Source: Lojkania enalia (taxonomy: Eukaryota; Ascomycota; Dothideomycetes; Pleosporales). From it: a stretch of 64,000 bases of DNA. The notes under the pieces were generated by a model. That model was not told the origin of the DNA, searched no databases, and was given only the letters and a program-made list of their open reading frames with translations. Location of the stretch: positions 50,073 through 114,072 of the forward strand of contig ML986650.1 in NCBI GenBank assembly GCA_010094045.1. Direction: 5' to 3'. How positions within the stretch are numbered: the first letter of the stretch is position 1; every line of letters begins with the position of its first letter. A program made the position numbers and the translations under genes. Shown here in pieces: positions 9,226 to 21,021 of the stretch.

Positions 9226-11997
9226 TTACTCATAAAGATCCATATTACCCTCCACCTCGTCATCCAATTCGGCAATCGCATCGCTCTCATCGTACATTTC
9301 GCTATCCTCCTCAGAATCCGTGTGGTTGGGCAGCACATGGATATGCCCATCCTCAAGCACCACGCGCGCGACCTCTCCATCCTTGATAGCGCCGCGCAGA
9401 ATGAGGACGGCCATGCGATTCAGGACCTCCTTCTCGATGAGGCGGGCGAGCGGCCTAGCACCGTACGCCGGAGAGTAGCCAGCCGAGCCCAGGTAGTCGC
9501 GGACCTCGTTTGTCATTTCAATGTGCACATTGCGCCCATTGGCAGTGAGCCGTTTCTGGATCTCCGCCATGCGCACGTCAACGATCTTGCGGATCTCGCG
9601 CTTAGTGAGCCGGTTGAAGATGACGATGCTGGATATCCGGTTCAGGAACTCGGGTAGGAAGTAGCCGCGCAGGGCCCCCATGACCATTTCCTTGGTCGTC
9701 GGGTCGATGCGGCCATCGGGCGCGTTGGGGCGCGAGAGGTACTCGGCGCCGAGGTTGGATGTCATGACAACGATGCAGTTCTTTGCGTCGACGATGCGGC
9801 CTTGGCCGTCGGTTATGCGGCCATCGTCCATGAGCTGGAGGAGCACCGTGAGGACTTCTTTCGCGGCTTTCTCGACTTCGTCGAAGAGCAGGATCGAGAA
9901 GGGCCGGCGGCGCAGTGCCTCTGTGAGTTGGCCTCCTGCATCGTGTCCAACATAGCCTGGCGGTGCGCCGATCATACGTGATAGTGAGTGTCGCTCCTGG
10001 TATTCGGACATATCAAAGCGGATCATAGCTTTTGAATCGTCGAAGAGGAATTCGGCGAGAGCCTTCGTAAGGAGAGTCTTACCGGTACCGGAAGGACCAC
10101 AGAAGAGGAAGCTGGGTGGTTGGTTGGGGTTTGCAAGACCAGAGCGTTGAAGGCGGATTGCGTTTGAGACGGACTGGACTGCTTCTTTCTGTCCGACTAC
10201 GATCTCGCCAAGGTGACGCTCCATGTTGAGCAGCTTTTCTTTCTCAGTAGTCTTGAGACGCGTGACTGGGATACCGGTCCAGCGGGCTACAATCTCGTTG
10301 ATTTGATCTGGTCCGACGGCGTCGCTGAGAAGTGCCTCGCCAGCACCGCCATGTCGGGCGAACATCTCAGCATCCTGCTTCGCCTTCTCTTTCTCGAGTT
10401 CCTGGATGCGCTGTTCGACATCCGGAATGGCGTAGTACTTGAGGTCAGAAGCAGTCTGAATGTCTCGAATACGTTCGGCCTCGGCGAGCTTGTTCCTGAG
10501 GGTCTCAAGTTTGACCTTGGCTTCTTGGATTTCCTTGCCGCGGTCCTTCTCGCGCTGGTACATCTCGCGAAGCGGCTTGAGTTCTTCCTCGACATTGGCG
10601 GCTTCGGCTCTAGCTTCCTTCAATCTCTGCTGGGACGCTTCATCTTTCTCGCGGCTCAAGGCGTGGATTTCAATCTGAAGCTGGCGCAGGCGGCGCTCAA
10701 GATTGTCGATTGCTTCTGGCTGAGATTCTCGAGTTACGCGGACTGCAGCGGCAGCCTCATCGATCAAGTCGACCGCAGAGTCGGGGAGACGGCGTTGAGT
10801 GAGGTATCGAGCGGCTAGGGTAGCTGCGGATACGATGGCACCATCCAAGATGGTAACACCATGATGTGTCTCATAACGTTCCTTAAGACCACGGAGAATG
10901 GAGATTGTCTCTGGAATTGAAGGCTCCTTCACTAGGACTTGCTGGAAACGTCGTTCGAAAGCGGCATCCTTCTCGATGTACTTCCTGTATTCGCCTAGTG
11001 TGGTGGCGCCAATACAGTGTAGTTGCCCACGGGCCAGCATAGGCTTCAGAAGATTGGCAGCGTCCATGCCACCTTCTCCTGAAGAACCAGCTCCCATGAG
11101 CAAATGGATTTCGTCAACGAAAAGGACGATCATCTCCTTGGACTCCTCAATCTCCTTAAGAACACCCTTCATGCGCTCTTCAAACTCTCCTCGGTATTTG
11201 CTGCCAGCGACCAAGGCGCCCACGTCCAGAGATAGTAGCTTGCAGGCCGCAAGATTAGCGGGGACATCGGCGTCGACTATTCGCCGGGCAAGACCCTCGA
11301 CGACTGTGGTCTTACCAACGCCGGGCTCACCGATGAGAACCGGGTTGTTCTTGGTTCGCCTGGACAAAATTCGGATAACTCGTCGGATTTCCTCCTCACG
11401 ACCAATGACAGGATCAATCTTGCCGTCCCGTGCCATGGCGGTGAGATCTATCGTGAACTTCTTCAGATTTTCATTTTCCTCCTCTGCATCTGCTGTCTTT
11501 GAGTCCACCCGCTTTGTACCTCGGATGGCTTGGATAGCCTGGTCGATCAGCTTGACGTTGGGGACGTTCGCCTCTGCTAGACACCGCTGGACGGCCGAGT
11601 CTTGCACGAGGCATTGTATTAGGTGGTCTACTGCGATGTAGCTATCCTTCTGTGTTCGACTGAGGTCTTCGGCGGAACGGAGGACTTTAGCCATGGCGGG
11701 GGAGGGCGATGTGCGTTCTGGTGGTGGATCTTGACTCGGTAACCGGACCAGAGCCTTCTTCAGCGCACGCTCGAATTGCTGGGGATCGCCATTCGCTCGG
11801 TCGACGACTTGTCGAAACATAGGAATCGACGGTTGTGCTGTCTGGTCCACCGGCTTCGACGCATCTGGCGGTGGATCTATGAGCGACACGGCGAGATGTA
11901 TCGGCGTGAGCTGTGAATGCGCATATCCCTTGGCAAGCTCAAAGCTATCAGCGAGCGCTTTGGCTGCCCGGTCGGTGTACTGGTCGAATGAAGTCAT
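9226..11997 (-). CDS. hsp98: Hsp98/Hsp104 ClpB-type protein disaggregase
   Basis: Cytosolic AAA+ hexamer that pulls proteins out of aggregates with Hsp70/Hsp40 and underlies acquired thermotolerance. The 923-aa single-exon frame matches the family length. It has a Clp-N domain (residues 1-160), NBD1 with Walker [10 protein letters not shown] near 223 and Walker B VLFVDEIH, and a coiled-coil middle domain rich in Lys and Glu. NBD2 follows with Walker A GPSGTGKT and Walker [11 protein letters not shown], then sensor-2 [11 protein letters not shown]. The acidic C-terminal tail has the low-complexity [12 protein letters not shown] type. I start at the Met of [15 protein letters not shown], the conserved N-terminus. 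The frame stays open upstream to 12303, but the promoter layout (HSE and TATA between 12296 and 12191) argues that this part is leader or promoter. The absence of introns fits a heat-shock gene that must be expressed when splicing is impaired. Confidence 0.96.
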   Translation of the reverse strand: MTSFDQYTDRAAKALADSFELAKGYAHSQLTPIHLAVSLIDPPPDASKPVDQTAQPSIPMFRQVVDRANGDPQQFERALKKALVRLPSQDPPPERTSPSPAMAKVLRSAEDLSRTQKDSYIAVDHLIQCLVQDSAVQRCLAEANVPNVKLIDQAIQAIRGTKRVDSKTADAEEENENLKKFTIDLTAMARDGKIDPVIGREEEIRRVIRILSRRTKNNPVLIGEPGVGKTTVVEGLARRIVDADVPANLAACKLLSLDVGALVAGSKYRGEFEERMKGVLKEIEESKEMIVLFVDEIHLLMGAGSSGEGGMDAANLLKPMLARGQLHCIGATTLGEYRKYIEKDAAFERRFQQVLVKEPSIPETISILRGLKERYETHHGVTILDGAIVSAATLAARYLTQRRLPDSAVDLIDEAAAAVRVTRESQPEAIDNLERRLRQLQIEIHALSREKDEASQQRLKEARAEAANVEEELKPLREMYQREKDRGKEIQEAKVKLETLRNKLAEAERIRDIQTASDLKYYAIPDVEQRIQELEKEKAKQDAEMFARHGGAGEALLSDAVGPDQINEIVARWTGIPVTRLKTTEKEKLLNMERHLGEIVVGQKEAVQSVSNAIRLQRSGLANPNQPPSFLFCGPSGTGKTLLTKALAEFLFDDSKAMIRFDMSEYQERHSLSRMIGAPPGYVGHDAGGQLTEALRRRPFSILLFDEVEKAAKEVLTVLLQLMDDGRITDGQGRIVDAKNCIVVMTSNLGAEYLSRPNAPDGRIDPTTKEMVMGALRGYFLPEFLNRISSIVIFNRLTKREIRKIVDVRMAEIQKRLTANGRNVHIEMTNEVRDYLGSAGYSPAYGARPLARLIEKEVLNRMAVLILRGAIKDGEVARVVLEDGHIHVLPNHTDSEEDSEMYDESDAIAELDDEVEGNMDLYE

Positions 11998-12190
11998 GGT
12001 GAGGTTGAATTTGTTCTTGCGATTGCTGTTACTATCGTGGTTGGTATTAGCAGTGACTCGGGTATAAAGAAAGTCGGATGAGTATGCTTTATTAAGTGTG
12101 CGTATGAAACAGCACTGATGCTGAGCGAAAGTTTCGAAGCTGAAATCTATGGAAGAGGAGAAACAAGAGGATTGAGGCGAGGCCGAAGGA

Positions 12191-12198
12191 TTTATATA
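12191..12198 (-). promoter_or_regulatory. Candidate TATA box of hsp98
   Basis: TATATAAA reads on the minus strand, 194 bases upstream of the hsp98 start codon. A start site about 30 bases downstream would leave a leader of roughly 160 bases, which is normal for a heat-shock gene. Confidence 0.55.
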
Positions 12199-12288
12199 TT
12201 CTAAGGCGAGTGGAGCCCGAAGAATCGTGGAGCAACCAGTGGCATCACGAGATTTCTGGTGGACTCGCGCTGGGTCGTGACTCTGGTG

Positions 12289-12296
12289 GAAGCTTC
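12289..12296 (-). promoter_or_regulatory. Candidate heat-shock element upstream of hsp98
   Basis: GAAGCTTC is an inverted nGAAnnTTCn pair, the core binding unit for heat-shock factor. It lies about 95 bases upstream of the TATA candidate, the usual arrangement in heat-shock promoters. Further imperfect GAA/TTC units (TTCGAAACTTTC, 12127-12138 area) lie nearer the gene. Confidence 0.5.
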
Positions 12297-12303
12297 TCGC
12301 CAT

Positions 12304-12919
12304 TTCCTGGCTTTCCGGTCAACCCCACAATACGTCACAGCCACACTACCCCGGAAGCGGCTAGTTCCTGCTGCCATCCTCAGCCCACCACACCACACCT
12401 CCTATCGCGGTCTCGATTCCATTTTCTTCCATCGCGACTCCTGCGGCATCGATAATGCATTCTGATCATGCTGTCGCTGCGCTTCCGGATTTCCTCATTT
12501 GCTCTGACTGGGATCTATCAAGCACGCTCCGTCCTCGGCGGAAGCTCGCACAGCAGGGGGTCAGGCTGCTAGTTGGCCCTACATCAAGACCAACGCCACG
12601 TTCCTACGGGGAGATGCTTGGATGTCCTGAATCCTGTAGTAGGTGAAAGTGCAAGGCAGGACATCTCTTCCCGCCCTGTGTGCAATGGATTAACCCGGTT
12701 TACTTACGTACATGCAATGTCTCTCAATAGCCTCATTTAGGAACATACCTGGTCTACCCCGCCGACAGGCATCATCTGTACCTCTCAATTGGGATTTCCC
12801 CGCCCGTGGTTACCGCATCGGCGAGCTCCTGTTCACGGCTTAAATGCTGCTCAGGTACCAGTGTTTTCAGGGTCCGTATACCTAATGCACCGTGCTTGGA
12901 CTCAATCGGTGTGACAAGC
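12304..12919. other. Intergenic: divergent hsp98 / beta-glucosidase promoters
   Basis: This region separates two divergently transcribed genes. Beyond the hsp98 control elements no gene or RNA is recognisable. Short open frames at 12210-12646 have no recognisable content. Confidence 0.6.
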
Positions 12920-15063
12920 ATGACTTCTACTATCCTTCTTACTTTCCTACTTATAGGAGCTCGTATAGTTGTTTGCCAGAATGCAACAGTTCTATCAGCT
13001 ACTGCTAGCACCACAAGCTCGGGCTCCACATCCTTCGTGACAAACATCGAGCTTTCCGTGGAGGGTATGTCTCAGCACTTCTCTTGAATGTATGACTAGC
13101 ATTGCCTGCTGGCCAGTAATGGATGCATAATCATTATCTATTTCCCTAACGTGATATTGCTCCTGTTTAAGTTTTGATATCCTATTTATACACTCTTTCC
13201 CAAAGTTTTCCTTGCTGTCAAGAGCATTTGCAAAATCTTCCAATACGATGACCAACTATTTTAATTGTCTCACGCAATTCTCATTCCAATTGACGAAATC
13301 GATGTCTGAACTCTTCAGATCTCTGGGATCTCTATGTCGGTCCCGTTTCAACCTTCTCTATCAATACGACTGTCGAACCGACACCAATTCCATCAAGCTC
13401 GCTAGTCCCACCTCCGACCCTCTACTACCCACCATTCCCCACTGGCCAACAAGCTCCCTTCCAGCCAAAGAACGAGACCTGGAAATTTCCGGCTGATTTT
13501 TGGTACGGCGTTGCCGGCGCTGCATACCAAATTGAAGGTGCCGCCAAGGATGAAGGACGAGGCCCCAGCATCTGGGATGTACTCAGCCATCGAGCGACAA
13601 ATTATGTAGTTACTAATGATACTGGGGATGTGGCTGACAACAATTATTATCAGTATAAGGAAGGTATGTCGCATTCCTAGGGTCCTTCGTCCGAAAGGAG
13701 CGGTATGGAATGAGGCGGAGGCTCATGAATCCTTCAGATATTGCTCGAATCGCCGCGCTGGGGATCAAAGCATATTCCTTCACAATATCCTGGTCGCGCA
13801 TCCTACCATTCGGTTCTGGGCCCGTGAACGAGCAGGCTTTGCGCCATTACGACGATCTTATTGACACTTGTCTTGAGTACAACGTAATTCCACAAGTAAC
13901 CCTCTATCATTGGGATCTGCCACTCTTCCTTCAAAACTCGTACGGCGGCTGGCTTTCCTCAAAAATAGTTCCTGACTTCACAGAATACGCGCGCATAGTC
14001 TTTACCCGCTGGGCCTCAAAAGTGCACTATTGGTTTACCGTTAACGAGCCGATCGTTTTCTGCGGTTTCTATCCCTTACCAGAAAACTATTTCAAGAAGG
14101 TTGCCATCCCCGAGAAACAGCAACCTTATGTTTGCGGCCACAATGTCCTCCTCTCTCACGCTGCCGCCTATCACGTCGGCAAATCGATAAATAGAAATCT
14201 CAGTATATCTCTAAAGCACAATGGTGGCTATAAAATCCCCCTTACTAACTCCCCGGCCGACGCCGAAGCCGTTCAACGTGCCTGGGACTTCCAAGAAAGC
14301 TGGTTCGCGGATCCTGTTTTCATAAATGGCGACTACCCTTCCCGCCTTAAATCCTACGTCTCCACATTCCTCCCCGCGTTCAGCGACGAGGAAAAAGCAA
14401 GGATCAATGGAACTAGCGACATCTTCGCTCACGACGCTTACACGAGCGACTTCATTATGGCGCCAGACACGGGCATCGAAGCCTGCACCAGCAATGCATC
14501 CCACCCGCTCTTCCCCCAGTGCTACAACACAACAAAGACATACGCAAACAACTACTGGGCCATCGGACCAGCTGGCGACCCGGGAACGCCCTGGCTCTAC
14601 AAGGCCACAGACTGGGTCCCCGCGTTCTTGCACTACATGCAAAACACATGGAAACCGCGGGGCGGCATCGCCATCACGGAGTTTGGCTTCAGCGAGCCGT
14701 ATGAGGGGCTCAAGACAGAGCTGGTGGCCATCTTGATCGATCCAGTGCGCAGCGCGTATTATAGGGAGTACCTGGAGGCGATTCTCATAGCAGTTAGTCA
14801 GGGGGTTAAGGTAGTGGGGACGCTTGCTTGGAGTATTTATGATAATTTTGAGTGGGGGCAGGGGTATAGCGTTAAATTTGGGATTCAGGTGGGTTTTTTG
14901 GGAGTTCTTTTTTTTATTTTCTTTCTCAAACCCTTCCATACGCCGTTATCCATGGTTTTTGCTGACGAGGAGTTAGTACGTTAATCTTACGACGCAGCAA
15001 CGGTATTTTAAAGCTAGTGCTTTTGAATATGTTAATATGTTTAATGTTTATCAAGAGAAGTGA
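12920..15063 (+). CDS. Secreted GH1 beta-glucosidase
   Basis: Glycoside hydrolase family 1 enzyme that releases glucose from the non-reducing end of beta-glucosides by the retaining mechanism. I join exons 12920-13064, 13319-13663, 13738-14888 and 14977-15063, giving 575 aa in frame. The start codes MTSTILLTFLLIGARIVVC, a clear signal peptide, followed by a Ser/Thr/Pro-rich stretch of about 80 residues that looks O-glycosylated. The GH1 barrel then begins at FPADFWYGVAGAAYQIEGA. The acid/base Glu lies in TVNEP (residue 267) and the nucleophile in ITEFG (residue 478), where most family members have ITENG. YHWDLP and the C-terminal RYFKASAFEYV strand are also conserved. Secretion suggests use of plant or host glycosides as substrate. 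Intron 1 is long (254 bases), so a small extra exon there cannot be excluded. Confidence 0.9.
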
Positions 15064-15628
15064 AGCGGGTGTCGAAAGGGAAGGACCTTGGATGATCGAT
15101 AATGAGATGGAGATTATGAATTACATCCGAACACTTAAGGGCATAGGCAAATAATATAATGTTGCTGAAGATACGTGTCTCTTGACGCTCTCTCCAGACG
15201 AGCTTCGATGGCATTTGTTATTTAATAAGATTTACTCGGAAAGATAGAGAAACATGGTGAAATGCCCATGCATTTCACTTTAGATATATTTTATAGATTC
15301 AGACTATTATTAGCATCACGTAGCAGTGATAAAGGCGTGATTTTGCAGTCTTTGCAATTTTTTTTGGGCTTTCAACAAGAAAATTCTGTTTTGGCTTCGG
15401 GGGTGTTCTAGAATAATAAAATGAATATATCAATGTCGAATTTTGAGAAGCGAATTTCAGTATCACTCATACCAACATGTTTTTGATCTCATTAAATCCG
15501 ATGTAGATAGGAGCAGGTTCTTGGACACGGACGCAAATGTCATGAGCTTTTCGTCATTTTTTCCCTAGGTACGCCTGACCAGGTGGATATTTTCCATACC
15601 GTTGATATTCCAGTACCGCACCAACTTT
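15064..15628. other. Intergenic: convergent 3' ends
   Basis: AT-rich sequence between the beta-glucosidase and rps22 stop codons. No gene, RNA or repeat is recognised. Confidence 0.7.
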
Positions 15629-16204
15629 CTAGTAGAAGAAACCAAGGATCTTTCCAGCGTTGTGTTTCCTCCTGGCCTCTTCGTGGTCGAGGATACCGGA
15701 CGAGGTAGTAAGGACTATGTAGCCGAACTGACGAGAGGGCAAAAGCTTGACGACCCACTTCTCGAGATCACGGAGCTGGACATTGTAGCGAGGGGAGATG
15801 ACGCCGCACTTGTTGATACGGCCGTTGAGCTGGATGACGATCTTGCCGTTGCGGTGGTCATCGACTTCCTCGAACTCACCAATGTAGCCTGCGTAGAATA
15901 TTAGTATGTTGCGAAGAATTAAACATCAAACATAATGGAGGGGTCCGAAGACGTGTAAGTCCTTCGCTAAATAACTCGATCTATCGGGCACTTAAAGGGC
16001 AAAAGTTGTGGAGCAGTCAAAACCATTGCCTAGTTATCAACCCGAGGAAATACCAGAAATAGGGTACGTACCGTGGCGCTGCATGACAGTCAAGAACTTA
16101 ATGATGACCTTGGAGCTGGGTCGGATGAGGACCTGGCGCTTGCCAGCCTTCTCGGCGTTGTTGATGGCGTTAAGCGCATCGTTGAGGACGGAGGTCTTAA
16201 CCAT
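15629..16204 (-). CDS. rps22: 40S ribosomal protein uS8 (Rps22/S15a)
   Basis: Small-subunit ribosomal protein that binds helix 21 of 18S rRNA and is needed for early 40S assembly. Two exons, 16204-16072 and 15888-15629, are joined by an intron of 183 bases and give 130 aa, exactly the eukaryotic uS8 length. The N-terminus [19 protein letters not shown], the junction [17 protein letters not shown], and the C-terminal [18 protein letters not shown] are canonical. A further intron in the 5' leader is likely (16252-16425), as is common in fungal ribosomal protein genes. Confidence 0.97.
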
Positions 16205-16251
16205 TTTGATGGCGGGAGGAGATTCTCAATGGCTCGCTGCGATTGAGGTAT

Positions 16252-16425
16252 CTGCGAGTGAAAATATTAGCCCTAGAAGCCAGAGCTAGAAAGAGTGCCC
16301 TCAGTCCGCAATTGGAGGGTTCTTCAACTCTTGTTGCAGAGGGGAGGAGCATCCTCAGTGACGAGGTGATATGCCTCCCTGGCTATCTGAAGGGCACTCG
16401 GAAGAGGTTGAGCATGCTTTCTTAC
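16252..16425 (-). other. Probable 5' leader intron of rps22
   Basis: On the minus strand a GTAAGA donor at 16425 follows CATCTCGAG, and a CTCGCAG acceptor ends at 16252, 47 bases before the start codon. Pyrimidine-rich sequence precedes the acceptor. Leader introns of this kind are frequent in fungal ribosomal protein genes. No transcript evidence is available. Confidence 0.4.
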
Positions 16426-16844
16426 CTCGAGATGGTGAGTCAATCGGCGGTTGTGGTAGGATGAGGATATCTAGGAAGTTTTCGCGAGGACGAAGATGAA
16501 TTCTCGTGCCAAGCTGTGCGCCAAAGCTAAGCGAGTCGGTCTGTGCCCATGAACCTCCGTTCGCCGACCTAGACCTGCAGCATCGACTCTTCATTAAGCT
16601 CGGAAGCCCATCTAGGCCATTTTCTAATATGATTTCTTACATCTACATCGTCAATATCCATGGAAAGCTTCATTTTCATATTATCCTACGCTGTCGTAGC
16701 CTCACGTGAGGCCGGTGGCCAATTCGCTAACAGACTTAGTCATGACGTACCTCTATCTCCGAGATGAACACTCATGACTCTTCTTTGGTTTCCTTGCCTG
16801 ATAGCTTTGCTATTTGTTAGAATCTGTTTATTCTGTCGCATACC
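16426..16844. other. Intergenic: divergent promoter region
   Basis: Promoter space between the divergent rps22 gene and the zinc-finger/LysM gene. No other gene is recognised. Confidence 0.6.
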
Positions 16845-17888
16845 ATGTCTTCCGAACAGGCTTGCTGTACCTGCGCCTCTCTACTATCCTCGATACCACC
16901 TACCTATGATGAGAAGACCGAGAAGCCAACGCAGTTCGAGCGCCGCGTCGAATGCTGTGGCCGCGCAATATGCGCTCGCTGTATTACGGACAATCCCCGC
17001 TTTGCAACGTATTGCCCATTCTGCCAAATCTCCATAGTGCCGTCGCCGTTACCCCAACAAGGGCTGCGAGATCCTCCTGGCTACTCGCCGTCAACTAGCA
17101 TGAAACCGCTGAGATCAAAGAAGCAAGACGATGAGATGCCGCCATACTCTGCGAGGAACCCCCTAGAGGTGTTACCGGAAAAATCACCGGCTCAAGGTGT
17201 GGAGCAGGCGCCGGATGTCCTGCACTTCGTGGACCCAAACAATGATTCAATAACATCCTTATCGCTACGGTATGGTATCCCTGCCGAGGCGCTGCGGGGA
17301 TCGAACGGGTTATATGCAGACCATCTACTAGCGGCGCGGAGGACTGTGCTAATACCAGGCGAATATTATAAGGGAGGCGTAAGCTTAAGCCCACGGCCAT
17401 TGGAGGGCGAGGAGGAAGAGATCCGGAAAAGCAAAGTCCGGAAGTGGATGGTTGCATGTAAAGTGGCAGAGTAAGCACTACCTCATTTATAAACATATTA
17501 GGGAAGCTTGGGTGAGTTTGATCAATTCTCGACCAGCTCTCAAGTCGTTAAAAGCGGATCGTCAGCTAAATTGGCGATACATATGAGCAACCGCAGGAAG
17601 TGGGAATTGACCAAACTTGCCCTAGTATTACATGCCTTTGGATAGTCAGGCTGATTGAAGAGGAGTGTTGCTCCTCGATATAGGTATGATGTGGCGCTAC
17701 TGTATCTCCAACAAGCAGATTACGATCTCAACCAAGCGATCGGAGCGTACAAGGCCGATGAACGATGGGAAAAGGAACACCCATTGGAGATTGCAAAGGA
17801 AGGCAAAGCGAAAGCATCCCAAAGTTCTGGACGGTGGAAGTGGTTCGGCGGCAGTGGAGGTGGTCTTACAGGTCAATTATCCTCGTGA
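16845..17888 (+). CDS. Intracellular zinc-finger / LysM / UBA-like protein
   Basis: A 276-aa protein from exons 16845-17470 and 17684-17888, joined in frame at a Glu codon. Residues 6-65 form a cysteine-rich, RING-like zinc-binding module: CCTC near residue 7, CC near 38, CARC near 43 and CPFC near 57. Residues about 126-170 (FVDPNNDSITSLSLRYGI through RTVLIPGEYY) match a LysM domain. Residues about 210-240, spanning DVALLYLQQADYDLNQAIGAY, resemble a UBA/CUE-type helical bundle. There is no signal peptide or membrane segment, so the LysM unit is inside the cell and is unlikely to bind secreted chitin. The combination suggests a ubiquitin-linked or trafficking adaptor, but no function is known to me. 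The 213-base intron is long and its acceptor could be placed differently. ACCATGTC gives a good start context. Confidence 0.75.
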
Positions 17889-19191
17889 CGGTCCAATATT
17901 CTCCCTGAATTGATGTTTTCCTATTTGGATTGCCGCGCGCTCTTCGAACGTCCCGTCCGCAAGAACGATATTGCATGGCAAGCATTGTCTTGGATCGGAA
18001 CTCGCGGCACGACGGCCACATTTTGGTGGCACATTGAACACTCTCACTGCTCCTCTTGATTTCTTTCAGTGTAGACACAAGTAGACCCAACTTGATGCCG
18101 TTATGCGGCATAGGCTCCCTATGACGAAGTTCCAACAACGTTCTCAGCTCTCGTCACCATTTGATTATAACAACACATCGTGACTCACTAGTAGCTGCAT
18201 TCAATGAAACAATTCGCAGTCAATCGAGAAGCCAAAACATTTCTTCTTTTGAACTGCAGGTCCAGGTGTTGGACCCCCACAATTCCCAGTTCCTGTTCCG
18301 TTCTAATCTTGGCGCGCCCAAAACGTCTCTAAGCCAATCATAGGCCAGTACATAAGCGCCGAAACGTCACCCGAATCAGCATCTGCACTCCTCCTCTCGA
18401 AGCGCCCACCCCTCAACCACAACCTTAACTGGTGCCATATCACAGTGCATAACCCGTTTCAGGCGCCTGTGCACCCGCATATTCTCATTCTCGCCTTGCC
18501 ATTCGCTCTCATCCTCACTATGTAGCCTAAGGCCAAGCCGACCCAACCTAGGAAGGGGTCTCTGGCGACCGAGTGGTCGAGCCACGATGCTTGATTGCGC
18601 ATCTCTAGCCTGCAAGGTCTCCGAACGGCCCTATTAACGACCTTAACCGAGTATTTGGCTAATGTTGGTGGAAACATTTGATTGCTAAATTCACCCAGTC
18701 CGGACCAGCTGCAGGGCCATCTATTTCTGTAGTCAGCGAGCTTGCAGGATTGTCTACGCGCTGAGCCAAGCGGGAACAGCAACGTCCTGCAGAATTTATG
18801 GTATTGGATGATAAAACACTAACGCTATGCGGTAGATCGGCATAGGGCGAACTAGGGTAGGTGAGTATTTTGGGGGATTGTGTGGTTGGGAGGGGAGACT
18901 TGCGCGCTTGAAACGGTGGTGGAGAGCAAGATGTTTTAAAGGGTCATGCTCAACCGCATTTTCCCATCGACAGGTCTCTTCAGAACTGTGTTCAGCCTCC
19001 CGTTTCCTTTATATCCTGGTCATCTCTTTGCTTGAACGTCTGTGTTTCGTTTTTGGTCCTTCATTTTCCTGGCTGGTTTGGGTGCTCCTGGTTGTGTGCC
19101 CCTCCTTCATTTCTTGTCTATATCGTCGTCGATTGAACGATCATCCCTCTTGGTTGAATAAAGGTTCCTCGAGAAGAGAACATCGTTCATC
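17889..19191. other. Intergenic, no gene recognised
   Basis: The 1.3 kb between two plus-strand genes holds only short open frames on both strands (for example 17866-18138 and 18376-18782, minus) with no recognisable family content. The last 200 bases are C/T-rich and serve as promoter for the next gene. Confidence 0.6.
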
Positions 19192-19876
19192 ATGAAGATC
19201 AACCCGGCACCCTTCCGCCTCGCGCAAACAGTTGTCATCGGTCTCGCACTTGCCCTCAGCATTGCCGTCCTCGGTACTGCTGCGCACACGCTCGCCGTCT
19301 TCAATAAGCAGCAGACTGTCAACCCATGGTGGCTCTATTTCTGGCCGCAACACTACAATGTCTCCGGCACGAAGGCCTTGATCGGCTCTGCGGCCGCGGT
19401 CACCGTTCTCTCCATCATCTATCTCGTCTTTGCTCTCGTCCCACAGGTAAGCCGACCTACAGATTCCAATTCGAAGATTACAGCACTAACGCAAACAATA
19501 GTTTAAGGCAGTCCAACGCCATACTGCCCGCGCCCTCGTCGCCCTCGCTACCATCCTCCCCTCCCTCCTCGTTACCCTCATCACTGTAATCTTCGCCCAT
19601 ATCCTCAACAACAACGCCCCCGAATACGACACAATCCAGACGTGGACCTGCCGCTACAAGGACAGTAGGCCCCTCCAGCGCGGCCTGCCCACCGACATGG
19701 GCAACGACAACTTCGGCCAGCTCTGCATGGAGAGCAGGTTCTCGGTCTACGGGACCCTGACTGTGTTTTTGCTCTTGGGAATTGGCATGGTGATGAGCAT
19801 TGTGACGTGGGTGGCCGAGAAGTGGGAGGCGAGGCGCGTGAGGAAGGAGGGTGAGATTGATGGGATGCAGTCCTAA
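19192..19876 (+). CDS. Four-helix membrane protein, function unknown
   Basis: A 209-aa protein from exons 19192-19446 and 19502-19876, with a 55-base intron. Four hydrophobic segments are predicted, near residues 10-32, 60-84, 92-114 and 170-194. A loop between segments 3 and 4 contains two Cys (WTCRYKD and QLCMES), which may form a disulfide. The short N-terminus and the basic C-terminal tail (EKWEARRVRKEGE) suggest a tetraspan layout like that of fungal MARVEL or claudin-like proteins. I do not recognise the exact family. No other gene in the window gives a functional link. Confidence 0.75.
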
Positions 19877-21021
19877 GTGCGCGTCTTAATACCATTTGTT
19901 GAGATAGAAGATTCGGATCTAAAAGGGCCGTATCTGAGACGAAGTCAAGCTCACGAACTCTCGCCAAGTCGACAGGTCGTGACGGGGAGCGAAACGAGTA
20001 TGGAGAGGATGAATGTGACCGAGATGATAGTTGTGATGAGATGGGTGTTTGGTGCAAATAAGGGTTTGTTGGTTCGGTTGATGTAATATACCATTAGGAA
20101 GCATTATTCAAAGGTTTATAGCGTATTTTCCATTTACATATCGTTGCCATCATTGCCTTTCAACGTCAGGATGCTATCAACTCCAAAAGGATATCACGAG
20201 GAAAGTGGGTGAATCTGTGCGTCAACGACCTCAGTACAACACGTTTCCAAACACGCTTGATTACAGGAAATAAACAGATGAGCATGATTGCTAAATTTGG
20301 AATTGGAAGGAGTCTTACAGACTCTCTAAATAGAGTAAATTGTGTCTGGATGGTATTTACAGCGTTGCACACAGTCTATCTGGTAGCGCCTACGCTTCCA
20401 GCAGTCAAAAACAATCCACCATCTGATGTGGTTGAACCCCCCAATCCGTTCATACTCCAAGCCACCTCCCCCGAATTCGCCATGCAAATGCAGTCTTTGA
20501 TACATCCCCCAGAAACGCCAGAGCTTCGCCGGGCCATGATATTGAAAGAAGCAAAGGGACCTCCACAAGTCTGCACCGCCAAGCGCAGACTTGAGGTGCC
20601 CAAACCTGAATAGGGTGCACTAACCTTTGAAAAGTTTTGATGACATTATGTCTTTTTACACGTGTTTTTTTTTTTTTTTTTTGGTTGGTTGCTAATTTTG
20701 AATTAGATCTTCGAAAGGTTGGCAAGATACGAACCTAACGCGGAACGGCGTCGGAAGCTGCTCGCAAAGGAGGGGCCAGGGGAGTTAAGCCTAGGTTCCG
20801 GAGACTACAACATCAGCGCCCCGCTTCATAGCTCAGACCATCCTCGAACATTGGATTGTTCGTGCATGAGTCGTGCAATAGCGATACCTTTCATATGCGC
20901 GATTCAAGAGGTCGCTGCGTTGACTGCACAAAGAAAGTGTCAGAAGTCCCAAATGTTCAGACGACTTTCTGGAAGAAATATAGGGGGTTGGTGCATCGAA
21001 CATGCTTAACTGATGGGCAAT
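19877..21021. other. Intergenic, T-rich; no gene supported
   Basis: The stretch lies between convergent genes. An 18-base T run sits at 20665-20682. An open frame at 20209-20613 (+, 134 codons) has no recognisable domain and ordinary background composition, so I do not call it. Confidence 0.6.

Noticed and set aside
11998..12303. N-terminal extension of Hsp98 by 102 residues
   Set aside because: The conserved family start is [15 protein letters not shown], and a TATA box and HSE core lie inside the extension, so the upstream ATG is probably not transcribed in the main mRNA. Kept only as a finding to test.
20209..20613. 134-codon plus-strand frame between the tetraspan gene and pap1
   Set aside because: No domain, no intron signals and average composition in a region that should be 3' flank of two convergent genes.
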